16,364 nucleotides of DNA, taken from NCBI GenBank assembly GCA_036003885.1, contig DASYSA010000370.1:1-16364 (forward strand), given 5' to 3'. Positions 1 through 6,176 of the stretch are shown piece after piece (positions within the stretch are counted from its first letter, which is position 1; every line of letters starts with the position of its first letter). The DNA is from DASYSA01 sp036003885 (lineage in GTDB: Bacteria > Acidobacteriota > Blastocatellia > UBA7656). The notes under the pieces are model-generated. The model saw only the letters and a list, made by a program, of their open reading frames with translations, was not told where the DNA came from and did not search any database. A program made the translations under genes and the position numbers.

Positions 1-9
1 GTTTCCCAT
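1..9 (-). CDS. Possible start of a gene leaving the window
   Basis: On the minus strand an ATG (bases 9-7) is followed by GGA AAC and then the window ends, so only three codons (M-G-N) are visible. It is preceded by a purine-rich AGGGGGAG stretch (rc of about bases 13-20) ending three bases before the ATG, a tight but possible ribosome binding site. It would be the next gene after the PAQR protein in the same direction, about 180 bases downstream. No function can be given. The call rests only on the start context. Confidence 0.3.
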
Positions 10-189
10 GGTCTCCCCCTGGCTGCCCTCGCCAGCAAAGACGCAGCGCGAAACAAAATGGTTACTGAAATAGAGAGATGTGCAGCACAACGGGCTGGTC
101 TCCCGGTTGACCTCTGCGACGGCCCGAGCCAGGCGCTCTCCTGCTGGAGATGCTTCGAGTGGCAAATACTCCCGGTGATCAACCGCCGC

Positions 190-834
190 TCATGACCTTG
201 ACGGAAGAACGTAAAAGATAACAGCAAAGTAATGACAAATGCTTCCCACGAGCACGAACAGGTGCCAGATCGCGTGATTGTATGGAATCCTTTTCCAGGC
301 AAAGAAGACCGTCCCGAGCGTATAGGCCACACCTCCGGCCGCTAACAATATAAGGCCTCCATTCGGGATGAGTGTGAGCAACGGTTTGATCACGAAGACA
401 CAACTCCAACCCATCATTATGTAAGCGAGAGTCGAGGCAACCACAAAGCGGTTGACAAAGAAGACCTTGAAGACGATTCCCAACAGAGCCAGCGTCCAGA
501 CAAACGCCAGCAGCGTCCACCCCCAAAAGCCTCTCAGATTCACAAGTGTAAAAGGCGTGTAGGTCCCAGCGATGAGCAGATAGATAGCCGCGTGATCAAG
601 GATCTTGAAGAGGTGCTTGAAGCGCGGCGATTGAAGACTGTGATAGAGAGTGGATGCGGTGTACAGGGCAACCAGCGAGAGGCCGAAAACGGTGCAGCCG
701 GCGATGTGCCACGCGGTTCCGTGAATGATCGAGAGAGCCAGCAGGACTCCCAGGCCGATCAGGCTCAGGGCCAACCCCACGCCGTGGGTAATGCTGTTGG
801 CCAGCTCTTCCAGAATCAGACTTGGTGCTTCCAT
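190..834 (-). CDS. Hemolysin III / PAQR family membrane protein
   Basis: This 214-residue protein is hydrophobic throughout, with about seven predicted membrane helices, the usual size and shape of the bacterial hemolysin III (TIGR01065/YqfA) branch of the PAQR superfamily. Family signatures are visible: E-x-x-ANSITHG near the start (residues 10-18), STLYHS (61-66), DHAAIYLLIAGTYTPF (80-95) and a C-terminal HAIWHLF...HYF block (187-203). Candidate zinc ligands are H65, H187 and H191, with D80/H81 nearby. Known members are integral inner-membrane proteins; the bacterial role is uncertain (membrane-fluidity or lipid homeostasis has been proposed), and the haemolysin name is historical. The ATG at 834 has no clear Shine-Dalgarno. 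It lies 52 bases after the AAA ATPase stop in the same direction, so it may be the last gene of the pspA run, which would fit a membrane-stress theme. Family assignment is confident; function is not. Confidence 0.9.
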   Translation of the reverse strand: MEAPSLILEELANSITHGVGLALSLIGLGVLLALSIIHGTAWHIAGCTVFGLSLVALYTASTLYHSLQSPRFKHLFKILDHAAIYLLIAGTYTPFTLVNLRGFWGWTLLAFVWTLALLGIVFKVFFVNRFVVASTLAYIMMGWSCVFVIKPLLTLIPNGGLILLAAGGVAYTLGTVFFAWKRIPYNHAIWHLFVLVGSICHYFAVIFYVLPSRS

Positions 835-886
835 CTCATGAATCGCAACCGGACACTTGCCATAGTCGCGTAAGATCAGGGTCGAA

Positions 887-2608
887 TTACCTGATGAACG
901 CGCGAAGCTCTTCGATCCGCTGGCTCAACTCGACAGGCGTCAGGTGTCGATACTTTTCAGGCACCATCTCGCGCGAAGTTGCCTCGCGGGCGGCAACCAG
1001 AGTCTGGTACTCGACCGCCATCTCGTCCCGCGCGGGGCTGAACTCTTTTGCAACCTCGGCAACGTCTTCCTGAGTGACGGACTTCTTACCGGCCCCCCGG
1101 CTTATGCGGCGCGCACGCATCAGCATCGACTCGATGTCGGCACCCGATAGCGTTAGCGGGTTCCTGGTTATCTGAGACCAGTCAGTCACTTCATGGAGGA
1201 TCTTATTCTTGCGCAGCATCGCTTCGACTATCTCCTGGCGATCCGCTTCGGTCTCGGGGTAAAAGAGCGAGATGTGTTCTTCGGCGCGACCCTGGCGCTT
1301 CAGGTCGATGGGCAGCAGGTCCGGCCGGCTGGTCATCAATATCCAGAGGATGCGGCCGCGGTTTCGCGTGTCACCCATCGCGGCCGCAAGCTTCGAGAAG
1401 ATGCGCGCGTCGACGCCCGAGTCTCCGCCGCTCTCGCGCGATCCGAGGGTCGCATCGGCTTCGTCGACGATCACCACGATGGGTGCGAGAGTCTGAAGCA
1501 GATTCAGAATCTTTTCCAGGTTCGCCTCGCTGGAACCGACCCATCGTTCGCGGAAATTCTTGAAGGCAACCACATTCAACCCGCAGTCGTGAGCAAAGCA
1601 TTCGGCCAGAAAGGTCTTGCCGGTGCCGATGGGTCCGGATATGAGAATGCCCATGGGGGCCTCCTCGGTGACTCCGGCCTTGATCGTTTCGGCAATCGAG
1701 CGCATGAACTGCTTGGCCTTCGACATGCCTCCCACCGCTTCGAGTCCGTAGCGAGGTTGCACGAACTCGACCAGGCCCACGCATTCGGCTTCGATCAACT
1801 CTTTCTTCTTCTGTCTGATCTTGTCCGCCGTGAGACCGTCCGTATCACTGGAGGCGCTCCGAAGCACTGAATTCAGGTGCACACGGTTGAGGCCCGAAGT
1901 TATCAGAGACAACTGCTGGTCGCTAACCTCAGACTTGAGCTGGGGCAGCTGGGCTCGCAGCGAGGTAATGAACTCGAGCCGTTCCGCGTCGTCGGGGTAC
2001 GGGATCTCGATGGCGACGAGCCTCGAGTTCTGCCGGATGCGCTGGTGAACCTCGGCGACGCTTTCGGCGATCAACACGACGATGTTGTCTTTCTTGAGCA
2101 GCCGTGAACTGGTGATCCAGCGTTGAAACGCAACCAGATTGGTGCGGTCGTCCCCCGACATATAGCCGATGTCGCCGGGCGGAATGATGGTATCGAGGAA
2201 GTTGATGATCACCGCAACCTGCTCACCGTAGAGCAGGAAGTACTCTATCAATGGAATGGCGCGTCCGGGGTCTCGGGGCAGTTGCTTCAACGCATCGCGA
2301 CCCATGAGCGGGTCGGCGACTCGCAACTGAGCTTGAAAGGCGCGCTCCGCCTCGGGGGAGCCGAACTTGATCCCTTCGCTGCGATTGTAGGTAATCAGAT
2401 GTTTAGTGCCGACCAGCTCGCGTTGAAGGTAATTCGGCAGGCTGATGTATTCCGACCCCGATCTCACCAGGTCATAGATGTTGTTGAACAGGAGAAAGTG
2501 GCTGGCTTCCCCGGCGTAGTACTTCCGGGCCATTCGTGCCGCCCAGGCCGGAAGTTGATCGATTTCGTCAAGCAGCAGTTTGGTTCGTGAACTCATACCG
2601 TCATTCAC
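887..2608 (-). CDS. Two-domain classic AAA ATPase next to pspA
   Basis: This 573-residue protein carries two AAA-type regions. The C-terminal one (about 285-520) is complete: Walker A GPIGTGKT (325-332), Walker B IVVIVDEAD (377-385), pore loop 1 RWVGSSE (355-361), sensor 1/SRH region LMTSRPD (424-430) and two candidate arginine fingers, R438 and R441, in KRQGR. The W-V-G pore loop and paired arginines are those of the classic AAA clade (p97, Vps4, FtsH), whose members thread or disassemble protein substrates. The N-terminal half (about 30-270) has AAA-like strands (AVIINFLDTII, 132-142; NIVVLIAES, 175-183) but no Walker A, so it is probably a non-hydrolysing domain. The GTG start is chosen because AAGG (rc of about 2619-2622) lies at a workable distance; an in-frame ATG at 2596 is the alternative. 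It shares direction with pspA and the coiled-coil membrane gene upstream. A role in remodelling PspA polymers is inference. Confidence 0.88.
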   Translation of the reverse strand: MNDGMSSRTKLLLDEIDQLPAWAARMARKYYAGEASHFLLFNNIYDLVRSGSEYISLPNYLQRELVGTKHLITYNRSEGIKFGSPEAERAFQAQLRVADPLMGRDALKQLPRDPGRAIPLIEYFLLYGEQVAVIINFLDTIIPPGDIGYMSGDDRTNLVAFQRWITSSRLLKKDNIVVLIAESVAEVHQRIRQNSRLVAIEIPYPDDAERLEFITSLRAQLPQLKSEVSDQQLSLITSGLNRVHLNSVLRSASSDTDGLTADKIRQKKKELIEAECVGLVEFVQPRYGLEAVGGMSKAKQFMRSIAETIKAGVTEEAPMGILISGPIGTGKTFLAECFAHDCGLNVVAFKNFRERWVGSSEANLEKILNLLQTLAPIVVIVDEADATLGSRESGGDSGVDARIFSKLAAAMGDTRNRGRILWILMTSRPDLLPIDLKRQGRAEEHISLFYPETEADRQEIVEAMLRKNKILHEVTDWSQITRNPLTLSGADIESMLMRARRISRGAGKKSVTQEDVAEVAKEFSPARDEMAVEYQTLVAAREATSREMVPEKYRHLTPVELSQRIEELRAFIR

Positions 2609-2709
2609 TGCAGGTGCAACCTTGACCCAACCTGCGGCCAGGGAGGACCGCCTCCAGGACTATTCCTTAGCCTCACAAGATTGTCTCTGCATGACAACCT
2701 CATGTTATG

Positions 2710-2766
2710 GTCGCTGCGCGACATTGTTATTGTCGCTGCGCAACATTGTTATTGTCGCTGCGCGAC
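2710..2766. repeat. 22-base tandem hairpin repeat, 2.6 copies
   Basis: A 22-base unit beginning TCGCTGCGC and ending ATTGTTATTG repeats across this stretch. Each copy carries a small hairpin: GTCGC-TGC-GCGAC at 2710-2722 and 2754-2766, and a version with one changed stem base at 2732-2744. The stop codon (2749-2751) and the last codons of the minus-strand coiled-coil gene lie inside the repeat. It could end or slow transcription between that gene and the AAA gene, but there is no T-run. Confidence 0.75.
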
Positions 2767-3594
2767 GGGGGGCCGCATCTCTGTCGAGCGCTCGGCCGCA
2801 TCAAGCTGGCTGATGACTGGCGCAGTCTGTTCGAGGATCTCTTTGGTGAGTTCGATCGAAGAGAGGAGCGAGTCGAAATCCAGCGAAGAGATATGCTCGG
2901 GGGAGGGCATCACCACGACCTGATCGTTTACGAGCCCGAAGAAGTGCTCGATGGATTGGAGCTCCGCCTCCACACGCTTCATCGACCGCTCCATGTCGTC
3001 GTAGGTTTGAAGTCGTTTCTTGAGAATCGCCAGGTTCTTCTCATAGAGCCGCCGCGTGTCGTCGTCCGGGGCCGTCTGAATCGAGCGTTCCGTCTGTTGC
3101 ATCTGATTCTGAATGGTTCGCAGGTTGGTCGAGCGCAGGTGATTTTTACGCCGGCGGTAGTTGTCCAGCATGTCCACATAGGATTCCCAGATGCTCTCGA
3201 GCTTCTGTATGTCGTCCGGGATATCGGCGAGTCGAGTGAACTTCTGGTAATTCTGATAGATCTGATTCTTCATCCAGCGCAGGTACTCGACGGCCTCGCG
3301 TTCTCGAGGGTCGAAGCCTTTGATCAGCTCTTCGCGTTTGCGTCCCCGCTCCACCATTTCGCGGCGACGGGCTCTTCGATCGACGACTCGTCTGTAGGCG
3401 GACATCGCAGGGACCGTGGTGAGGTAGATTGTCTCGGCCACTCCGCCGAAAGCGAGCGGCACCCACGCGAGTTCTCCCCATCCGGTTGGCGCCGCCGTCC
3501 ATGTGTAGACGGAGGCCGCCAGAGAGATGAAGACGCCCCAGATGTTGTACGGCTCCTTCAGTGCTTCCTTAAGGTAGTTCGGCTTTTCCCGCAT
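2749..3594 (-). CDS. Membrane-anchored coiled-coil protein in the pspA run
   Basis: This 281-residue protein matches no named family that I recognise. Near the N-terminus are two hydrophobic segments (about 17-36 and 42-63), likely a membrane hairpin, followed at once by a very basic stretch (RRVVDRRARRRE, 68-79) expected to stay in the cytoplasm. Residues about 80-270 are polar, rich in Glu, Arg and Gln and almost free of Gly and Pro, as in long helices or coiled coils, with a short break at VVVMPSPEH (226-234). The ATG at 3594 has no visible Shine-Dalgarno; the preceding bases are GGTCTGATTT. It sits between pspA (139 bases upstream) and the AAA ATPase (140 bases downstream), all one direction. 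Its topology and position suggest a membrane partner for PspA, comparable in role but not in sequence to PspB/PspC; this is inference. The final residues are encoded by the 22-base hairpin repeat. Confidence 0.8.
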   Translation of the reverse strand: MREKPNYLKEALKEPYNIWGVFISLAASVYTWTAAPTGWGELAWVPLAFGGVAETIYLTTVPAMSAYRRVVDRRARRREMVERGRKREELIKGFDPREREAVEYLRWMKNQIYQNYQKFTRLADIPDDIQKLESIWESYVDMLDNYRRRKNHLRSTNLRTIQNQMQQTERSIQTAPDDDTRRLYEKNLAILKKRLQTYDDMERSMKRVEAELQSIEHFFGLVNDQVVVMPSPEHISSLDFDSLLSSIELTKEILEQTAPVISQLDAAERSTEMRPPVAQRQ

Positions 3595-3733
3595 AAATCA
3601 GACCGGCCGTGTTGCGTGTAGAGTGGGGTATTCTCAACTCTCAGCTTCCGACGCCCCGGAGTCACCGCCCCAACGGACGGGTGACCACGCACGCAGCACC
3701 ACGCCTCATCCTTACACCTTAAACTTTACAAGT

Positions 3734-4486
3734 TCACTCTCTCACCTTGTCGGAGGGACCAAGCGACTTCTCGGCCGTGGACTCGGCGTCGAAGGCCGGA
3801 GGCATAGGTTGAGGGGCCTCCGTCACGAGTCCCATCTGGCGCTTATACGCGCTGAGCGCGTCTTCTACCTGGATGTTGAGCGACTCGCGCTCGACGTCAG
3901 CGATCTGAGATTCGATGCCCCCTGTGGCCAGATCCATTCGCGCCTCGGCGGTTGAAGCCCGGCGTTGGATTTTTTCGCGCATTTCGTCGAAGGTGCTCGA
4001 GTCGTCCCCGACCTGGAACGAAGCCATCGCCTGGGAGAGCTGTTCCTGCATCTTCGCCGCCCGCGCCTGATTGACGAGCTGCTGAGCCTCCGCTGCGCGC
4101 TTCTTAACCTGGAGGATATAATTGTCGAGAAACTTCCTGGCCTGGACCGAGGCTGCCCCGGCGCTTTCTAGTTGGGACTTCGAGCGGTCGAGAGCGATCT
4201 GCTTCTCCTGCATAGCGGTGATGTACAAGCGCGCTACTTCGTCGCGCCCCTGCTTGATGGCTGCTTTCACTTTGTAGTCGTGCTCGACAATTTCGCGCTC
4301 GAGGATCTCGACTTCCTTGCGAAGCTTCTTCTCGGTGCCCATCACCTGAACGACATTCTCCCTCATCTGGGGAACCTTGTCGTTCATGTCACGTATGACC
4401 TGTTTCAGAATCAGCTCGGGATCCTCGGCGCCCTCGATGATGCCGCCGAATATTGATCGGAACAGCCGCTTAAGTCTACTCCACAT
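3734..4486 (-). CDS. pspA: PspA/IM30 (Vipp1) family membrane-stress protein
   Basis: The 250-residue product opens with MWSRLKRLFRSIFGGIIEGAEDPE, the short amphipathic helix plus loop typical of PspA/IM30, followed by a nearly uninterrupted helical coiled coil to about residue 200. Family landmarks include DPELILKQVIRDM, KAAIKQGRDEVAR, a central QLVNQARAAKMQEQL-type segment and FDEMREKIQRRASTAEAR. The C-terminal 30 residues are Pro/Ser-rich and probably flexible. PspA/Vipp1 proteins belong to the ESCRT-III superfamily; they bind the inner face of the cytoplasmic membrane, polymerise into rings and rods, and protect leaking membranes. I chose the ATG at 4486, with AGGAGG (rc of 4492-4497) five bases upstream; a TTG at 4489 is in frame but too close to that site. 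It is the first gene of the minus-strand run and has its own promoter candidate. No pspF-like regulator is visible nearby. Confidence 0.95.
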   Translation of the reverse strand: MWSRLKRLFRSIFGGIIEGAEDPELILKQVIRDMNDKVPQMRENVVQVMGTEKKLRKEVEILEREIVEHDYKVKAAIKQGRDEVARLYITAMQEKQIALDRSKSQLESAGAASVQARKFLDNYILQVKKRAAEAQQLVNQARAAKMQEQLSQAMASFQVGDDSSTFDEMREKIQRRASTAEARMDLATGGIESQIADVERESLNIQVEDALSAYKRQMGLVTEAPQPMPPAFDAESTAEKSLGPSDKVRE

Positions 4487-4564
4487 CAAGCCCTCCTGGA
4501 CTCATCAGCCTTGGTTTCGCTCCGATAGCCACCCTCCTTACTTCGCTATGACGAGGCGCGCGCT

Positions 4565-4613
4565 GTGAGGCGGTTCAAATTCGAGACAATCTTACCATAA
4601 CAACCGACCTCAC
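4565..4613. promoter_or_regulatory. Inverted repeat around the pspA promoter
   Basis: GTGAGGCGGTT at 4565-4575 is matched by AACCGACCTCAC at 4602-4613, an 11-base inverted repeat with one bulged base and a 26-base interior. The interior holds the candidate -10 of the pspA promoter and the right arm touches its -35. This is a suitable place for an operator or a leader hairpin, but no regulator was identified. Confidence 0.45.
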
Positions 4614-4617
4614 CCAA
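4589..4617 (-). promoter_or_regulatory. Candidate promoter of pspA
   Basis: Read on the minus strand, TTGGGT (4617-4612) is followed after 17 bases by TAAGAT (4594-4589), with TG one base upstream of the -10 (extended -10). Start of transcription would be near 4582, giving a leader of about 95 bases. This is a sigma70-like layout. I saw no GG-N10-GC signature of sigma54, which drives pspA in Escherichia coli. Confidence 0.45.
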
Positions 4618-4859
4618 CAAGCCTTGTTCTCATTGCAGGCAAAGAAGGCATACGTCGTTCTCGGAGCGGTTGTTCTGACAGTCAAAGGACTTTCGGGCCG
4701 GCAGTTGAGGACCGAGGCCAGCTTGATCGAATCGTTACAGGACATCAAGCACGTCGATCATCGTAAAGGCGTGAAGTTGCGCCGCGTATCGCGACTGGCT
4801 ATAACAGGAGAGGCGAAATCAAAAAGATAGCGAGCGAGTTGAGCGACTTTGTTGCGGCC

Positions 4860-4887
4860 TTTTCCTTTTTACTTTTTCCTTTTGCCT
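4860..4887. repeat. Heptad tract, TTTTCCT family
   Basis: Four 7-base units run in a row: TTTTCCT, TTTTACT, TTTTCCT, TTTGCCT. The tract ends next to the extended -10 candidate for the polyprenyl synthase gene. It is the only heptad tract seen in the left half of the window and has no second arm. Confidence 0.6.
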
Positions 4888-4888
4888 T

Positions 4889-4897
4889 TGCTATGAT
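4889..4897 (+). promoter_or_regulatory. Extended -10 candidate for polyprenyl synthase
   Basis: TGCTATGAT is an extended -10 (TG-n-TATGAT; the hexamer at 4892-4897 matches TATAAT at five of six bases). No good -35 lies 16-18 bases upstream, where the pyrimidine-rich heptad tract sits. The start of transcription would be near 4904, about 75 bases before the ATG. Confidence 0.35.
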
Positions 4898-4979
4898 TGG
4901 CCGTCGCTTGGAGCCGGATGAGCCGGCAAGACGTTTTCGAGTCGATGTCGGATTAGCTTAAACCGGAGTTTCTGACCTC

Positions 4980-6005
4980 ATGACCACTCCCCTGCACGTG
5001 GACGCCCTCCACGAGGAAGACGCACGGATGACGCCTCAGGAGATCTTCTCCCTGGTTGGGCGCGACCTGGTGCGGGTCGAGGAAGAATTCTACAGACACA
5101 CCCAGGATGCGTCCGAGGTCGTGTCCTCGATCGTTCGCTACATGCACGAGGGCGGCGGCAAGCGCGTGCGGCCGGCGCTGTTGCTGCTTGCGTCAAAGCT
5201 CGTAAGCGGTGAGGCCGGCGAATCGGCTTTTCGAATGGCGGCAGTGATGGAGATGCTCCACACGGCGACCCTGGTGCACGACGACATAATCGACGAGGCG
5301 GGAGTGCGCAGGGGACGCGAGTCGGCAAACGCGAAGTGGGGCAATGATATTACCGTCTTGATTGGCGACTGGCTCTACATGACAGCCTACGAGATGAGCC
5401 TGGCCGAGCGCGACTTCGATATACTGGACGTTCTGACCGGTATGACCAGGTTCATGGTAGACGGGGAGATAATGCAGCTCGCGATGATCGGGAACAGCCG
5501 CATTAGCGAAACCGAACACCTCGAGATCGTGCGACGCAAGACCGCATGTATGTTCAGCGCCTGTGCTGAGGTAGGTGGAATCGTCGCCGGCGCTTCTCGC
5601 GAAGAGCGGCGGGCGCTCGCTCGTTATGGCCAGACCGTGGGGATCGCATTTCAGTTGGTTGATGACGTGCTCGATTTTGTATCGACTGAAGAGAAGCTCG
5701 GTAAGCCCGTCGCCAACGACCTCCGCGAAGGGAAGCTCACACTGCCGCTCATCTACCTGATGGAAGAAGGGAATGCTGAGCACCGCAAGATGATCGAGAC
5801 CGTAATGCGCGAACGGACCTTCGAATCGGTGAAGCGAGAAGATGTCCTCCGCTTGATCGGCGAGAGCGGAAGCCTGTCTCGTGCGAGGTCCGAAGCGCTT
5901 AGATATGCCGATGAAGCCCTTGATGCACTGAATATCTTCCCACCTTCTCTGTTTCGACAGGCACTTGCCAGCGTCCCCCGCTTTATCATTGAGCGAGATA
6001 TGTAA
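4980..6005 (+). CDS. Long-chain trans-polyprenyl diphosphate synthase
   Basis: This 341-residue enzyme of the isoprenoid synthase fold adds isopentenyl diphosphate units to an allylic primer to make the side chain of a respiratory quinone. Visible motifs are GGGKRVRPALLLL (58-70), the first aspartate-rich motif DDIID (101-105) within LVHDDIIDEAGVRRG, the second DDVLD (228-232) within FQLVDDVLDF, and GKPVANDLREGKLTLPL (241-257), all standard for IspB/HepT-type chains. The residues four and five before the first motif are Thr and Ala, with no aromatic there, which in this family goes with long products (C30 or more) rather than farnesyl or geranylgeranyl diphosphate; exact length cannot be read. 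Start: ATG at 4980 with GGAG at 4965-4968, a rather long 11-base spacing; ATG at 5028 is the alternative. It appears to be transcribed alone, followed by a 171-base gap. Menaquinone is the likely end product, by inference. Confidence 0.93.
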   Translation: MTTPLHVDALHEEDARMTPQEIFSLVGRDLVRVEEEFYRHTQDASEVVSSIVRYMHEGGGKRVRPALLLLASKLVSGEAGESAFRMAAVMEMLHTATLVHDDIIDEAGVRRGRESANAKWGNDITVLIGDWLYMTAYEMSLAERDFDILDVLTGMTRFMVDGEIMQLAMIGNSRISETEHLEIVRRKTACMFSACAEVGGIVAGASREERRALARYGQTVGIAFQLVDDVLDFVSTEEKLGKPVANDLREGKLTLPLIYLMEEGNAEHRKMIETVMRERTFESVKREDVLRLIGESGSLSRARSEALRYADEALDALNIFPPSLFRQALASVPRFIIERDM

Positions 6006-6027
6006 CTCGTTCTCGAAGCCGCCCGCC

Positions 6028-6043
6028 CTCCCCCATCTGGGAG
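6028..6043 (+). terminator. Weak hairpin after polyprenyl synthase
   Basis: CTCCC (6028-6032) pairs with GGGAG (6039-6043) across a six-base loop, 23 bases after the stop codon. There is no following T-run, so intrinsic termination is doubtful. Confidence 0.25.
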
Positions 6044-6093
6044 ATTCACAAACTCTGATGACTCCCTCGAATGTATGCCGCCGGCAATCCTCC

Positions 6094-6102
6094 TGCTATA
6101 CT
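6094..6102 (+). promoter_or_regulatory. Extended -10 candidate for the zinc-ribbon gene
   Basis: TGCTATACT is an extended -10 with the hexamer TATACT at 6097-6102 (five of six consensus). No clear -35 was found at the proper distance. Transcription would begin near 6109, leaving a leader of about 68 bases. Confidence 0.4.
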
Positions 6103-6176
6103 AAAGTCTCATTCGTGTGGACTTGATGACTGCCTCATCGGTATATTTACGTCAATGCACGTTGGAACGGCCTTGA

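Larger units (their letters stand above)
4490..4979. other. Divergent intergenic region, pspA / polyprenyl synthase
   Basis: This 490-base gap separates two genes that point away from each other. It contains the pspA ribosome binding site, a minus-strand promoter candidate framed by an inverted repeat (4565-4613), a short heptad tract (4860-4887) and a plus-strand extended -10 candidate (4889-4897). A 68-codon TTG-started reading frame at 4624-4830 is open but unconvincing. No RNA gene or riboswitch was recognised. Confidence 0.6.

Noticed and set aside
1..195. Plus-strand frame open from the left edge to TGA at 193-195
   Set aside because: About 64 codons with no recognisable motif. It overlaps the stop of the PAQR gene, and the minus-strand start at base 9 is a better explanation of the edge. 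It could still be the tail of a gene.
1193..1870. 225-codon plus-strand frame opposite the AAA ATPase
   Set aside because: The minus strand encodes clear Walker A, Walker B and SRH motifs over the same bases.
2707..3621. 304-codon plus-strand frame opposite the membrane coiled-coil gene
   Set aside because: It is antisense to a gene with good membrane and coiled-coil features in an operon-like run; its Arg/His/Leu-rich composition is typical of a shadow frame.
4490..4620. Sigma54 promoter of pspA with a PspF-like activator
   Set aside because: No GG-N10-GC type -24/-12 element was seen and the AAA protein in the run lacks the GAFTGA loop of sigma54 activators.
4624..4830. 68-codon frame with a TTG start and a short hydrophobic stretch
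   Set aside because: No ribosome binding site, no recognisable family, basic low-information C-terminus; it lies in the divergent regulatory gap. Kept as unlikely.
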